DNA of 64,000 nt, taken from Lewinella sp. W8 (lineage in GTDB: Bacteria > Bacteroidota > Bacteroidia > Chitinophagales > Saprospiraceae). Shown piece after piece: positions 15,676-24,401 of the stretch. The stretch is from assembly GCF_004375085.3 (NCBI RefSeq), contig NZ_SNAQ03000009.1:124001-188000 (forward strand), read 5' to 3'. The notes under the pieces were generated by a model that was not told the DNA's origin, did not search any database, and saw only the letters and a program-made list of their open reading frames with translations. Numbering within the stretch: the stretch's first letter is position 1; every line of letters begins with the position of its first letter. The translations under genes were made by a program, and so were the position numbers.

Positions 15676-18192
15676 TTACTGCACCTGGAAAAGTGCGTTG
15701 GCGAACAGCAATTTACCGTTTTGCCAGAAGCCCCGGTAGAGGGGATTATCCACCAGGTAAATTACGTGGCCACGCCCCATATTCTCTACCCCGAAAACCA
15801 GGGTTTCCTGAATCGTCTCGTAGGCCCGGTTGCCAATGAAGCCGGACACGAAAGGCTTGGTCCGCAGGCGGCCCACGTTCTGCCCGTTATCCAGGTACTC
15901 GTAGGCGGTACTTCCGGTTTTCAGGCTGAAGTACTGGTCACCGATGCCGAAACTCAGGGGGTGGGTATCGTCAAATTCCACGCCGAGGATGGCCCCGGGA
16001 TTGAAGCTCTCGATGAAGCGACGTTCCTGTCCCGCGTAGGGCAACAGTCGGGAATCTTCCTCTCCCTCATCGGCGTCTTCCTGCTCCTTGGAGTCCAGGC
16101 CGAAGGCGTCATTACCCGCCAGCGTCCGGTTGGCCGAGCCAATGGCGATCACCTTGCCGCCACCCCGGATCCAGTCCGTTAGAACTTCCGTTTCCCGTTC
16201 TCCCAGGCGGTAGTAACCGGCCGGCATGACCAGGACGTTGTAGTCGCCCTCGGCCACGTCCGTCAGGTCATCAACCCAGAAGAGACTGACCGGGTAGTCG
16301 AGGTCCTGCTCAAAGTAATACCACACCTGACCGAACTGATTGGGGTTGGTGCCTTCGCCACTCAACACGGCCACCTTGGGAGCGTCGATGAGGTCGTAGT
16401 TGCTTCCTCCGAGGTCCCCACCGGCGTTGACGCTGAAACCCGTCTTCAGGATATCCAGCGATACCTCATTGGCGTTGGCGGCTTCGCGGACCTTCCTGGT
16501 GAAGTCTGCCGTCTTCCGGTTGTCTCCGCGATTAATGATCAGCGTTCCCGCCGGGTAGGTTTTTTCGCCGAAGGTAAAGTCGGAGGCAGAGGTACGGACC
16601 TGCACGCCGGCTTCCAGGACGTCCCCCAGGAAGCGGGCGGAACTCATGTCTTCCCAGGCCACGGCGTAGGCGTAGACCCCGCTGAGGTCACCGTTGAGTG
16701 GACTGGCGTAAGCGGTCATTTCCACCGGTGCCGTTTTCACCGTCAGGCGCTGGGTGCTGGCGTAGGCGTCAAGTCCGTAGGCCATCGGGAGGGACCAACT
16801 GGTGATATCATAGGTCACCGAGTCTTCCACGAACACCTGGGGGTCAAACAACACCTGGGTGAGGACGGACCGGGGCTGAAAGGCACTGATGATCAGGTCA
16901 CCGGCCTTTAACTCCGCGGAAACCTCCCGGCCTTCGCGGTAGGAGTACATCCGGCCGCTGGTGCCGGCCTGGGCCTGCTGGTAGAGAATGCCGTTGCGGT
17001 CCAGAAGGGTCGTCAGGGCCTTCATCCGTCCCCGGGGCGTGGCTCCGCTGACGACGTAGGTAAGGTATTCTCCCTGGGGGTCGGTAACCGCCCGGGTAAA
17101 GTAGTCTTCGAACTGCCCCACGAGGCGGTCAGCTTCCCGGTGGGCGATTTCCACCGTACTCAGGGCGGTCGTGCGGTGGTGGGTTACGCGGTCGTCCAGC
17201 GTCAGGACGTCTCCGGTCGGCAGGTCGATGGCCCGGCCGGCACGGCTGTGGCCACCCTGCTCGTAGGTCATACCGATGGCTCCGTTGAAGGTGGGCCAGG
17301 TGTCCCCGTAGCTGGGGTACAGCAGGTCAAAGCGCTCGCGGGTGAAGTAGAGCCAACCCTCGCGATCGAAGTAGCGAGCGTGGTTCTGACCGATTTCGAC
17401 CTGAAAGTCTCCCTGGAAGTCGGTAATGTATTCGTGGAAGGGCGCGGCCGCAGGTGCAAAGTAGTAGGGCGAGGTGTAGCCCTGTTCGTGCAAATCCGCG
17501 TGGACGTGGGGCATCCACTCCTTGTACTTGACCATCCGCTGCCGGGACTCGACCTGGGTCTGCCAGGCCCAGTCGCGGTTCAGGTCGAACAGGTAGTGGT
17601 TGACCCGGCCTCCGGGCCAGGGTTCATTGTGCTCGCGGGTGGCGGGATGGGGGTCCAGTCCCTTGGTGGCCGTCTGGCGGTACCAGTTGGTGTAGCGGTT
17701 GTAGCCGTCCGGGTTGATGCTGGGATCCAGCACGACCACCGTATTTTCCAGCCAGGCGCTGATGCGGGCGTCGTTGGTGTTGGCCAGGTCGTAGAGGACG
17801 CCCATACTGGCCTCCGAGCCGGCCGCTTCGTTGCCGTGGACGCTGAAGGAGAGCCAGACGATGGCAATGTCACCGATGCTCTCGTCGGCTTCTCCGGGAG
17901 GCAGCAAACCGGCCTTGACCAGGTTGTTCTTGCGGATGGCCTCCAGGCGTTCCATATTTTTGGTGGTGCTGACGTAGGCCAGCAGCAGCGGGCGGGCTTC
18001 GTTCGTGCGGCCGTATTGCTCGAGCTTGACGCGGGGGCTGGCCTCGGCGATGGTTTCGTAGTAGTCCACCAGCATGTGGTGGGGCGTGAAGGTTTCCCCA
18101 AGGTCGTGGGGCAGAAATTCACTGGGAGTGGGAAGCTGGGCGCCGAGCGCCGTAGTAAGGAGCAGGCAAATGGCCCAAAGGAATGATCTCAT
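15676..18192 (-). CDS. M14 family zinc carboxypeptidase, exported
   Basis: This is an 838-residue protein with a signal peptide (FLWAICLLLTTALGAQ). The catalytic domain (~residues 35-370) has the first zinc motif as H119-x-x-E122 in SVHGNEAAGSEA. The substrate-binding block VVLDPSINPDGYNRY follows, and the third zinc His probably lies in HADLHEQGYTSPYYF. The C-terminal ~450 residues contain a class-I glutamine-amidotransferase-like Rossmann segment (YNVLVMPAGYYRLG, IRGGGKVIAIG) seen in large M14 proteins of Bacteroidota. It should digest peptides in the periplasm or outside. Divergent from the 18396 gene. Confidence 0.9.
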   Translation of the reverse strand: MRSFLWAICLLLTTALGAQLPTPSEFLPHDLGETFTPHHMLVDYYETIAEASPRVKLEQYGRTNEARPLLLAYVSTTKNMERLEAIRKNNLVKAGLLPPGEADESIGDIAIVWLSFSVHGNEAAGSEASMGVLYDLANTNDARISAWLENTVVVLDPSINPDGYNRYTNWYRQTATKGLDPHPATREHNEPWPGGRVNHYLFDLNRDWAWQTQVESRQRMVKYKEWMPHVHADLHEQGYTSPYYFAPAAAPFHEYITDFQGDFQVEIGQNHARYFDREGWLYFTRERFDLLYPSYGDTWPTFNGAIGMTYEQGGHSRAGRAIDLPTGDVLTLDDRVTHHRTTALSTVEIAHREADRLVGQFEDYFTRAVTDPQGEYLTYVVSGATPRGRMKALTTLLDRNGILYQQAQAGTSGRMYSYREGREVSAELKAGDLIISAFQPRSVLTQVLFDPQVFVEDSVTYDITSWSLPMAYGLDAYASTQRLTVKTAPVEMTAYASPLNGDLSGVYAYAVAWEDMSSARFLGDVLEAGVQVRTSASDFTFGEKTYPAGTLIINRGDNRKTADFTRKVREAANANEVSLDILKTGFSVNAGGDLGGSNYDLIDAPKVAVLSGEGTNPNQFGQVWYYFEQDLDYPVSLFWVDDLTDVAEGDYNVLVMPAGYYRLGERETEVLTDWIRGGGKVIAIGSANRTLAGNDAFGLDSKEQEDADEGEEDSRLLPYAGQERRFIESFNPGAILGVEFDDTHPLSFGIGDQYFSLKTGSTAYEYLDNGQNVGRLRTKPFVSGFIGNRAYETIQETLVFGVENMGRGHVIYLVDNPLYRGFWQNGKLLFANALFQVQ

Positions 18193-18395
18193 GATAATCT
18201 GGGGAACAGGTTAAGGAGCGTAAAACTACAAAAGAGCCGGCAACGAATGCTTACGCTGCACGGCAGACACAACTAAGGACCCCGGTTCTCAGTTTTAAAC
18301 AGTGATGATCCATTGGCTTCGGGATCGGCAAACCCCTGATTTTGTCGATCTTGGCTGCCGGAGGAACTTCATCAACTTCCCTAACTTCTTTGCCC

Positions 18396-19841
18396 ATGCG
18401 TACCCTTCTGCTCTGCTCCCTGCTGATGATTCTTTGCACCTGCGTCCGCGCCCAAACCTTGACGGTAAGCGACGAGATGACGATGCGAACGGACACCCGC
18501 TACGACCTGATCGGGAAGCTCGGGGGGCAGGTGTTGCTGCTGCAGGACCGGGAAAACAAGCATCTGCTGACCGCCTACGACCGCGGCATGCGGCAAAGCT
18601 GGGAAAAGGAGCTGGAGCTCCGGGGCCGCAACATCCGGGTGCTGGAGTCGGTCGCCCGGCAGGACGGACAGGGCTTTTACCTCCTGTACCTGTTCCGGGA
18701 AAAGGGGAAAAACCACCTGCAGCTCGACCGCTACAATCCCGCCGGCAACCTGCAGGACAGCACGACCCTCATCGATTTCGGGCTCTTCGTCAGCAACCCG
18801 GAAGACGAAATTTTTCGCTCCGAAGACGACACCAAACTGCTGGTCCTCCTCGTCGAGCAACAGAGTGAGATCCGCTACGTCACCGTCGACCTGGAAGCTA
18901 TGGAGGTGATGTACGACAGCAAGCTGACCCCGGAGAAATTCTTCTTCAACGACGATTTTCTGCAGGCCGAAGTCACCAACGAGGGCGACATGTACTTCAT
19001 CATCGAGCGGTACAATTTCCGGAGTAAACGCAAGGACCACGAATACGAGATTCACCAGTTTCGGGCCAACAACCGTCAGGTATCCAGCTTCAACGTCAAC
19101 CTCAAGGACAGCCTGACCTACGACATTTACTTCCGCTTCGACAACCTCAACAACCGCCTGCTGGCCGGCGGACTGTACTCCACCAAAGAACTTACGCGGG
19201 CCAACGGCTACTTCTTCCTGAAGATCAACCCCGGCAATCCCAGTGCGCCCTCCACCTACTTTCAGCCCTTCCCGATGAGCCTGATCGAGAACGTGACGGA
19301 GAAACGGGTGAACAAGAAGAACCCCAGCATCGACGAGCTTTCCGTCCGTGACATGGTGATCCGGCAAGATGGCGGAGCCGTGATCATTACCGAACGCAAC
19401 CGGCAGCTGGAGCGGCGCAGCAGCGCCGCGCGGGCCCAGGTGATCAACAACTTCGGGATTCGCCCCCTCATCGATTACCACTACAATGAGCTGATCGCCT
19501 TTTCCGTCCACGCCGACGGGCAGCCGCACTGGACCAACATCCTCCACAAAAAGCAGTACAGTCAGGACGACGGTGGGGTGTATTCCAGCTACCTCCTGAT
19601 GCGGAGTCCGAGCCGACTTCGCTTCCTGTTCAACGACGAAATTCGCTTCGAGAATACCGTGAGTGAATACGTCATGAACGGACGGGGAGAATTCGACCGT
19701 AACAGCTTGTTCCACACCCGGGACCTCAACCTCCGGCTGCGGTTCCGCGACGGCATTCAGGTGGCGGGTAACGAAGTGATTCTGCCCAGTGAGCACCGCA
19801 ACAAACTGCGGCTGGTCAAGATGACCTACGAGGGGAAGTAG
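18396..19841 (+). CDS. Exported protein of unknown function
   Basis: The ATG at 18396 is chosen because it opens on a signal peptide (MRTLLLCSLLMILCTCVRAQ); an upstream ATG would bury it. The 481-residue mature protein is rich in beta-strand-like stretches and acidic residues (SDEMTMRTDTRYDLIGKLGG, VLLLQDRENKHLLTAYD), suggesting a propeller-like fold of repeated short strands. No catalytic motif, lipobox or sorting domain is seen. I do not recognise a named family. It is followed 70 bp later by a small lipoprotein gene. Confidence 0.75.
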   Translation: MRTLLLCSLLMILCTCVRAQTLTVSDEMTMRTDTRYDLIGKLGGQVLLLQDRENKHLLTAYDRGMRQSWEKELELRGRNIRVLESVARQDGQGFYLLYLFREKGKNHLQLDRYNPAGNLQDSTTLIDFGLFVSNPEDEIFRSEDDTKLLVLLVEQQSEIRYVTVDLEAMEVMYDSKLTPEKFFFNDDFLQAEVTNEGDMYFIIERYNFRSKRKDHEYEIHQFRANNRQVSSFNVNLKDSLTYDIYFRFDNLNNRLLAGGLYSTKELTRANGYFFLKINPGNPSAPSTYFQPFPMSLIENVTEKRVNKKNPSIDELSVRDMVIRQDGGAVIITERNRQLERRSSAARAQVINNFGIRPLIDYHYNELIAFSVHADGQPHWTNILHKKQYSQDDGGVYSSYLLMRSPSRLRFLFNDEIRFENTVSEYVMNGRGEFDRNSLFHTRDLNLRLRFRDGIQVAGNEVILPSEHRNKLRLVKMTYEGK

Positions 19842-19911
19842 TTTGGCACTTCTTCCGGCCATTAGGTGACTAGCAGCAGAGTGCCTACCTTGGGAAAAAC
19901 CTACCGTAATA

Positions 19912-20361
19912 ATGAGATTATCGTTTTGTGCTTTCCTGGCGATTGGTGTAGTGCTGCTGGGGTCAGGATGTACCCCGAAGTCCGCCGAGGCCGTCGCCGC
20001 GGCGACGGCGACGACCACCACCGTAGGCTACGACAGCACGGTGGACCTCGCCCCCGGCGAAAGTCTCCAGTTGGAAAAGTCGACGAGTAATTTCACCTTT
20101 CTGGGGGTGGCTAGCGACAATCGGTGTCCGAAGGGCGTCAACTGCATCCAGGCGGGTGCGGCCGTGGTGCGCATCGGCTTGCCCGACGGTGGGGTCCGGG
20201 AGCTGACCGTCCGGGCCGGAGAAAAGACCCTTCCCCGCTTCAGCGTGAAGGACGGGCTCGTGCAGCTCCTGGCACTCAATCCGTACCCGGAATACGAAAA
20301 CAACATTCCCGAGCAGGATTACCGCCTGCGCCTGAAAATTATGCCGGCGGCGGCCCAGTAA
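19912..20361 (+). CDS. Small lipoprotein
   Basis: The 149-residue product has a lipoprotein signal (FLAIGVVLLGSGCTPK; lipidated Cys about residue 20) followed by an Ala/Thr-rich linker. A compact beta domain contains the motif DNRCPKGVNCIQAG, with two Cys probably disulfide-bonded. This motif recurs in short lipoproteins of Bacteroidota whose role is unknown. It may be co-transcribed with the rhomboid gene 24 bp downstream. Confidence 0.8.
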   Translation: MRLSFCAFLAIGVVLLGSGCTPKSAEAVAAATATTTTVGYDSTVDLAPGESLQLEKSTSNFTFLGVASDNRCPKGVNCIQAGAAVVRIGLPDGGVRELTVRAGEKTLPRFSVKDGLVQLLALNPYPEYENNIPEQDYRLRLKIMPAAAQ

Positions 20362-20385
20362 GGTTAATCACGATAATTCTCCAGC

Positions 20386-21057
20386 ATGTTCTTCCCCATT
20401 GGTGATGACCAGGTGCACCGCGGGTTCACCCCCTTTTTCTCCTACGGCTTCATCGCCCTCAACGTGATGATTTTCTTCTACCAGTCGTCCCTGGGTGAGG
20501 CCGGAGCGGAATTCATCTACAACTACGGCTCCATCCCCCTGGAATTTGAACGCGGAGAAGATTACCACACCCTCATCACCAGCATTTTCCTGCACGGCAG
20601 CTGGATGCACCTGATCGGCAACATGCTCTACATGTGGATATTTGCCGACAACATCGAGGCCAGCATCGGCAACGTCCCCTTCCTGATCTTTTATTTTCTC
20701 GGCGGACTGGCCGCCAGCCTCTGCCACATCTACTTCAACGCCGGCAGTCAGATTCCGGCGGTGGGCGCCAGCGGCGCCCTCTCGGCGGTGATGGGGGCCT
20801 ACATCGTGATGTTTCCCAAGTCCAACATCCGCGGCTACCTCCTTTTTTTCCGGATCAACGTGGCCGCCTGGGTCTTCCTCGGCTTCTGGTTCTTCCAGCA
20901 ATCGCAGGCGGGCTACGCCAGTCTGGGGGACACCAGCGGCGGCATCGCCTGGTGGGCCCACATCGGGGGCTTCGTCTTTGGGGTGCTGTGCGGCTTCTTC
21001 TTCCGGCAACGTTACGGCGTGCCGGAGCTGGACCGGGGAAGGGACCGGTATGCGTAG
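20386..21057 (+). CDS. Rhomboid family intramembrane serine protease
   Basis: The 223-residue product has six hydrophobic helices. The catalytic serine is Ser129 in VGASGALSAVMG and the paired histidine is His192 in WAHIGGFVFG. The conserved Asn/His region of helix two is HGSWMHLIGNMLYMWIFADN. Rhomboids cut single-pass membrane proteins inside the bilayer. Both catalytic residues are present, so it should be active; substrates are unknown. Confidence 0.93.
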   Translation: MFFPIGDDQVHRGFTPFFSYGFIALNVMIFFYQSSLGEAGAEFIYNYGSIPLEFERGEDYHTLITSIFLHGSWMHLIGNMLYMWIFADNIEASIGNVPFLIFYFLGGLAASLCHIYFNAGSQIPAVGASGALSAVMGAYIVMFPKSNIRGYLLFFRINVAAWVFLGFWFFQQSQAGYASLGDTSGGIAWWAHIGGFVFGVLCGFFFRQRYGVPELDRGRDRYA

Positions 21058-21282
21058 GAAGTTTAATCCGGGTCGACCAGCTTGCGGAGCACGTTCAATT
21101 CAGGCCGACCGGCTTGCGGAGCAAGCCTGATCCAGGGCGCAAGCGCGCAGGTGCCGGCGCTATCGGTAGGGCCAGGGAATCTGGTACATTTAAAACTACT
21201 GGTCCTTCCGTGGGTTTACAAGGGATACCAATAGCTACGGCCCTAGCGGAGATCGTAGGTTAGCAAGAACAGGAAACGCTTT
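21058..21282. other. Intergenic with short imperfect repeats
   Basis: Two copies of a ~20-bp segment around CGACCAGCTTGCGGAGCA (about 21064 and 21107, the second with GGCTTGCGGAGCAAGCC able to fold back) lie between the rhomboid and thiL genes. No gene is supported. Confidence 0.4.
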
Positions 21283-22329
21283 ATGGCAGATACTCCCAAA
21301 CGAACGGACGTCAACCAACTCGGTGAATTTGGCCTCATTGACCACCTGACGAAGGACTTCGGTCACCGGCAGCTCACTACCCTACTCGGCGTGGGGGATG
21401 ATGCGGCCATCATCGACACCGGCGGTCCGGAACAGTTGGTCGTCAGCACGGACATGCTGGTGGAGGGCATTCACTTTGACTTTGCCTACACCCCCCTGAA
21501 ACACCTGGGCTATAAGGCCGTGGCGGTCAACGTTTCGGACATCTGCGCGATGAACGCCCGTCCGCAACAGATCACGGTCAGTATTGCGCTCAGCAATCGC
21601 TTCAGCGTAGAAGCGTTGGAGGAGCTTTACGCCGGCGTTCGGCTAGCCTGTGAATTTTACGGCGTGGATCTCGTGGGGGGAGACACCACCAGTTCCACCC
21701 GGGGACTGATCATTTCGGTGACGGCCATCGGCCGGGCCCCCGCGGGTCGGATTACCCGTCGCAGTGGCGCCAAACCCGGCGACCTGGTATGCATCACCGG
21801 GCACCTCGGCGGTGCCTACCTGGGCCTGCAGCTCCTCGAACGGGAAAAGCAGGTTTTTCTGAGCAACCCCGAGATGCAACCCAAGCTCGACGGAGAGACC
21901 GCTCCCCTACTCGAGCGCATCCTCAAACCCGAGGCCCGCACGGACATGATCGATCTGTTCGCCAAGAACGACATTGTGCCCACCGCCATGATTGACATCA
22001 GCGATGGCCTGGCCAGCGAAATCCTGCACATCTGCAAGGCCTCCGGCGTGGGGGCCATCATTGAGGAAGGGAACGTACCCATCGCCCAGGAAGCCCAACT
22101 TCAGGCCCTGGAATTTAACCTCGACCCCATCACGGTAGCCCTCTCCGGAGGGGAAGACTACGAGTTGCTCTTTACCATCGATCCGGGTGAGGTGGAAAAA
22201 GTCCGGTTCCTGCCCGACCTCTTCATCGCCGGTGAGATTACGGAGGCCAGTGAGGGAGTGCAGCTCCATACGACGGGGGGCAATATTCACCCCATCACGG
22301 CCCAGGGATGGAATCATTTTGAGGGCTGA
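21283..22329 (+). CDS. thiL: Thiamine-monophosphate kinase
   Basis: ThiL phosphorylates thiamine monophosphate to the active cofactor thiamine diphosphate using ATP. The 348-residue product has every family block: LGVGDDAAIIDTG, STDMLVEGIHFDF, VAVNVSDICAMNA, the VGGDTTSS turn, DISDGLASEILHICKASG, and ALSGGEDYELLFTID. The length is normal. The upstream region shows no TPP riboswitch that I can recognise. It is convergent with purA. Free-standing thiL is common in bacteria that salvage thiamine. Confidence 0.96.
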   Translation: MADTPKRTDVNQLGEFGLIDHLTKDFGHRQLTTLLGVGDDAAIIDTGGPEQLVVSTDMLVEGIHFDFAYTPLKHLGYKAVAVNVSDICAMNARPQQITVSIALSNRFSVEALEELYAGVRLACEFYGVDLVGGDTTSSTRGLIISVTAIGRAPAGRITRRSGAKPGDLVCITGHLGGAYLGLQLLEREKQVFLSNPEMQPKLDGETAPLLERILKPEARTDMIDLFAKNDIVPTAMIDISDGLASEILHICKASGVGAIIEEGNVPIAQEAQLQALEFNLDPITVALSGGEDYELLFTIDPGEVEKVRFLPDLFIAGEITEASEGVQLHTTGGNIHPITAQGWNHFEG

Positions 22330-22410
22330 GGGAGAGAAAGGAAGAAGGAAGAAGGAAGGATGCTAAGGCTAAGGAAGTAAAGGGAAAAGTAGGGAAGAAG
22401 GAGCCATCTG

Positions 22411-23679
22411 CTAGCGCATGACCAGCTCCTCGCGGTCGGGTCCGGTAGAGACCATTGAGACCCGGGTACCAAGCTTTTCTTCCAGGAAGGCGACGTAGTC
22501 CAGGCAGGCCTGGGGCAGGTTGGCTTCTTCCTTGACGCTGGTCAGGTTGGTATTCCAGCCGGGCACTTCGGTGTAGACCGCCTCGTAATTTTCGTGGCAG
22601 AGATCGAAGGGAAGCTCGTGGGAGAGCTCACCCTCCACGCGGTAGGCGTCGGCGGCCTTCAGGGTTTCGAACTTATTGAGTACGTCCACCTTGGTAACGA
22701 CCAGCTGGGTCACGCCGCTGAGCATAATGGTGTAGCGGAGCTGAACGAGGTCGATCCACCCGCAGCGGCGTGGCCGTCCGGTGGTGGCGCCGAATTCTCC
22801 GCCTTCCTTACGGATGAACTCACCGACTTCATCGTGCAGTTCGGTGGGGAAGGGGCCGCCTCCGACCCGCGTGCAGTAGGCTTTGGTGATGCCGATGACT
22901 TCGCCGACTTTTTGGGGAGCGATGCCAAGTCCCGTGCAGACCCCCGCCGTGATGGTGTTGGAGGAGGTCACGAAGGGGTAGGTCCCGAAGTCAATGTCGA
23001 GCATACTGCCCTGAGCACCCTCGGCGAGGATTTTCTCTCCGGCATCGATGGCCTGATTGATCCAGAATTCTCCGTCGACGAAGGGAAGAGATTGGAGGCG
23101 TTCTACGGCCTTGAACCATTTCTCTTCTTCACCGGCCAGGTCAAACTCGATATAGGGGTAGAGACCGACAAGGTCGAGGTGCTTTTGTTTCAGGCGTTCG
23201 TAGCGCTCCCGGAAGTCGGGGGCTTCCACGTTACCGACGCGCAGGCCGTTGCGACCGGTTTTATCCATGTAGGTAGGTCCGATGCCCTTCAGCGTGGAAC
23301 CGATTTTGCGGTCGCCCTTGGCGTTTTCCCGGGCGGCGTCCAGCAAACGGTGGGTGGGCAGGATGAGGTGGGCCTTGCGGGCCACGAAGAGGCGGCCGGC
23401 GTAGTCGACGCCAGCGGCGTCGAGTTGGTCCAACTCCTTACTCAGGGTGATGGGGTCGATGACGACGCCGTTGCCGATGAGGTTTTTCAGTCCCGCGCGG
23501 AAGATGCCCGAGGGTACCGTGTGCAGCACAAACTTCTTTCCGTCAAAGATGAGGGTGTGTCCGGCGTTGGGACCGCCCTGGAAGCGGGCGATAATGTCGT
23601 ATTGGGGGGCAAGGACGTCAACAATTTTTCCTTTGCCTTCGTCTCCCCACTGGAGACCTAGAAGTACGTCTACGGCCAT
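22411..23679 (-). CDS. purA: Adenylosuccinate synthase
   Basis: PurA catalyses the GTP-dependent joining of IMP and aspartate, the first committed step to AMP, in the cytoplasm. The 422-residue product begins VDVLLGLQWGDEGKGKIVD, the GTP-binding start with its catalytic Asp. It also has the GGPNAGHT loop, the GIGPTYMDKTGRNGLR block, EGAQGSMLDIDFGTYPFVT and TTGRPRRCGWIDLV. Full length and complete. Confidence 0.97.
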   Translation of the reverse strand: MAVDVLLGLQWGDEGKGKIVDVLAPQYDIIARFQGGPNAGHTLIFDGKKFVLHTVPSGIFRAGLKNLIGNGVVIDPITLSKELDQLDAAGVDYAGRLFVARKAHLILPTHRLLDAARENAKGDRKIGSTLKGIGPTYMDKTGRNGLRVGNVEAPDFRERYERLKQKHLDLVGLYPYIEFDLAGEEEKWFKAVERLQSLPFVDGEFWINQAIDAGEKILAEGAQGSMLDIDFGTYPFVTSSNTITAGVCTGLGIAPQKVGEVIGITKAYCTRVGGGPFPTELHDEVGEFIRKEGGEFGATTGRPRRCGWIDLVQLRYTIMLSGVTQLVVTKVDVLNKFETLKAADAYRVEGELSHELPFDLCHENYEAVYTEVPGWNTNLTSVKEEANLPQACLDYVAFLEEKLGTRVSMVSTGPDREELVMR

Positions 23680-23740
23680 GAATTACGGCTTTATGCGGGT
23701 GGCGGTGGACTATTCCACGCCGTACCCTCGAAAACGTGGT

Positions 23741-23748
23741 CAAAGGTA
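23741..23748 (-). promoter_or_regulatory. -7 promoter element candidate for purA
   Basis: On the minus strand this reads TACCTTTG, an exact match to the Bacteroidota TAnnTTTG element, about 60 bp upstream of the purA ATG. The -33 position falls in the first part of the repeat region and has no clear TTG. Confidence 0.4.
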
Positions 23749-23780
23749 CGAAGAGATTTGATGTTTGAGATTTGAAATTT

Positions 23781-24187
23781 GATGTTTGACGTTTGATGTA
23801 GGGGGAAGGATGCTGGTCCTGGGGAGGGGCGCTTGGAGTTTGACGTTTGATGTTGAGGAAAGGGCATTGGTCTTGGGGAGGGACGCTGGGATTTTGATGT
23901 TTGACGTTTGACGTTTGATGTAGGGGTAAGGATGCTGGTACTGGGGAGGGACGCTGGGATTTTGATGTTTGACGTTTGATGTAGGGGGAGGGACGCTGGT
24001 ACTGGGGAGGGACGCTGGGAATTTGATGTTTGACGTTTGATGTAGGGGGAAGGATGCTGGTCCTGGGGAGGGGCGCTTGGGTTTTGATGTTTGACGTTTG
24101 ATGTAGGGGGAAGGATGCTGGTCCTGGGGAGGGGCGCTTGGGTTTTGATGTTTGACGTTTGATGTAAAGGGAAGGGCGCTGGGATTT
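23781..24187. repeat. 61-bp minisatellite, seven units
   Basis: A unit containing TTTGACGTTTGATGTA, then a GGGGGAAGGATGCTGG-like part and a GGGGAGGGGCGCTTGGG-like part, is repeated seven times. The TTTGAC anchor occurs at 23785, 23839, 23907, 23968, 24029, 24090 and 24151. The last five are exactly 61 bp apart, and the first two intervals are 54 and 68 bp because of small deletions or a duplicated TTTGACG. No gene is present between 23680 and 24401. Confidence 0.9.
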
Positions 24188-24401
24188 TAGTATGTTGGTA
24201 CTTTAGTCGGTTAGTCTTGCACTTCCCTGAATAGTTTGGGGAAAGAGGAGGGGCAGAGACCGTTTAATGGGGCATAGATGGGCGGTGCCAATGCTGCCGG
24301 CAATGCTAATTTCGGGTAGGTCATGGCACCTGCGTCAGCTAAATTGAATATTCCGGGATGCTTCACGCGCACAACATCCTGCTGGAGGGGTTGTGAAACG
24401 C

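Noticed and set aside
21200..21282. TPP riboswitch upstream of thiL
   Set aside because: No CUGAGA-type motif with the matching stems is visible.
23781..24187. CRISPR-like array
   Set aside because: The units are tandem and repeated over their whole length, with no unique spacers; it is a minisatellite.
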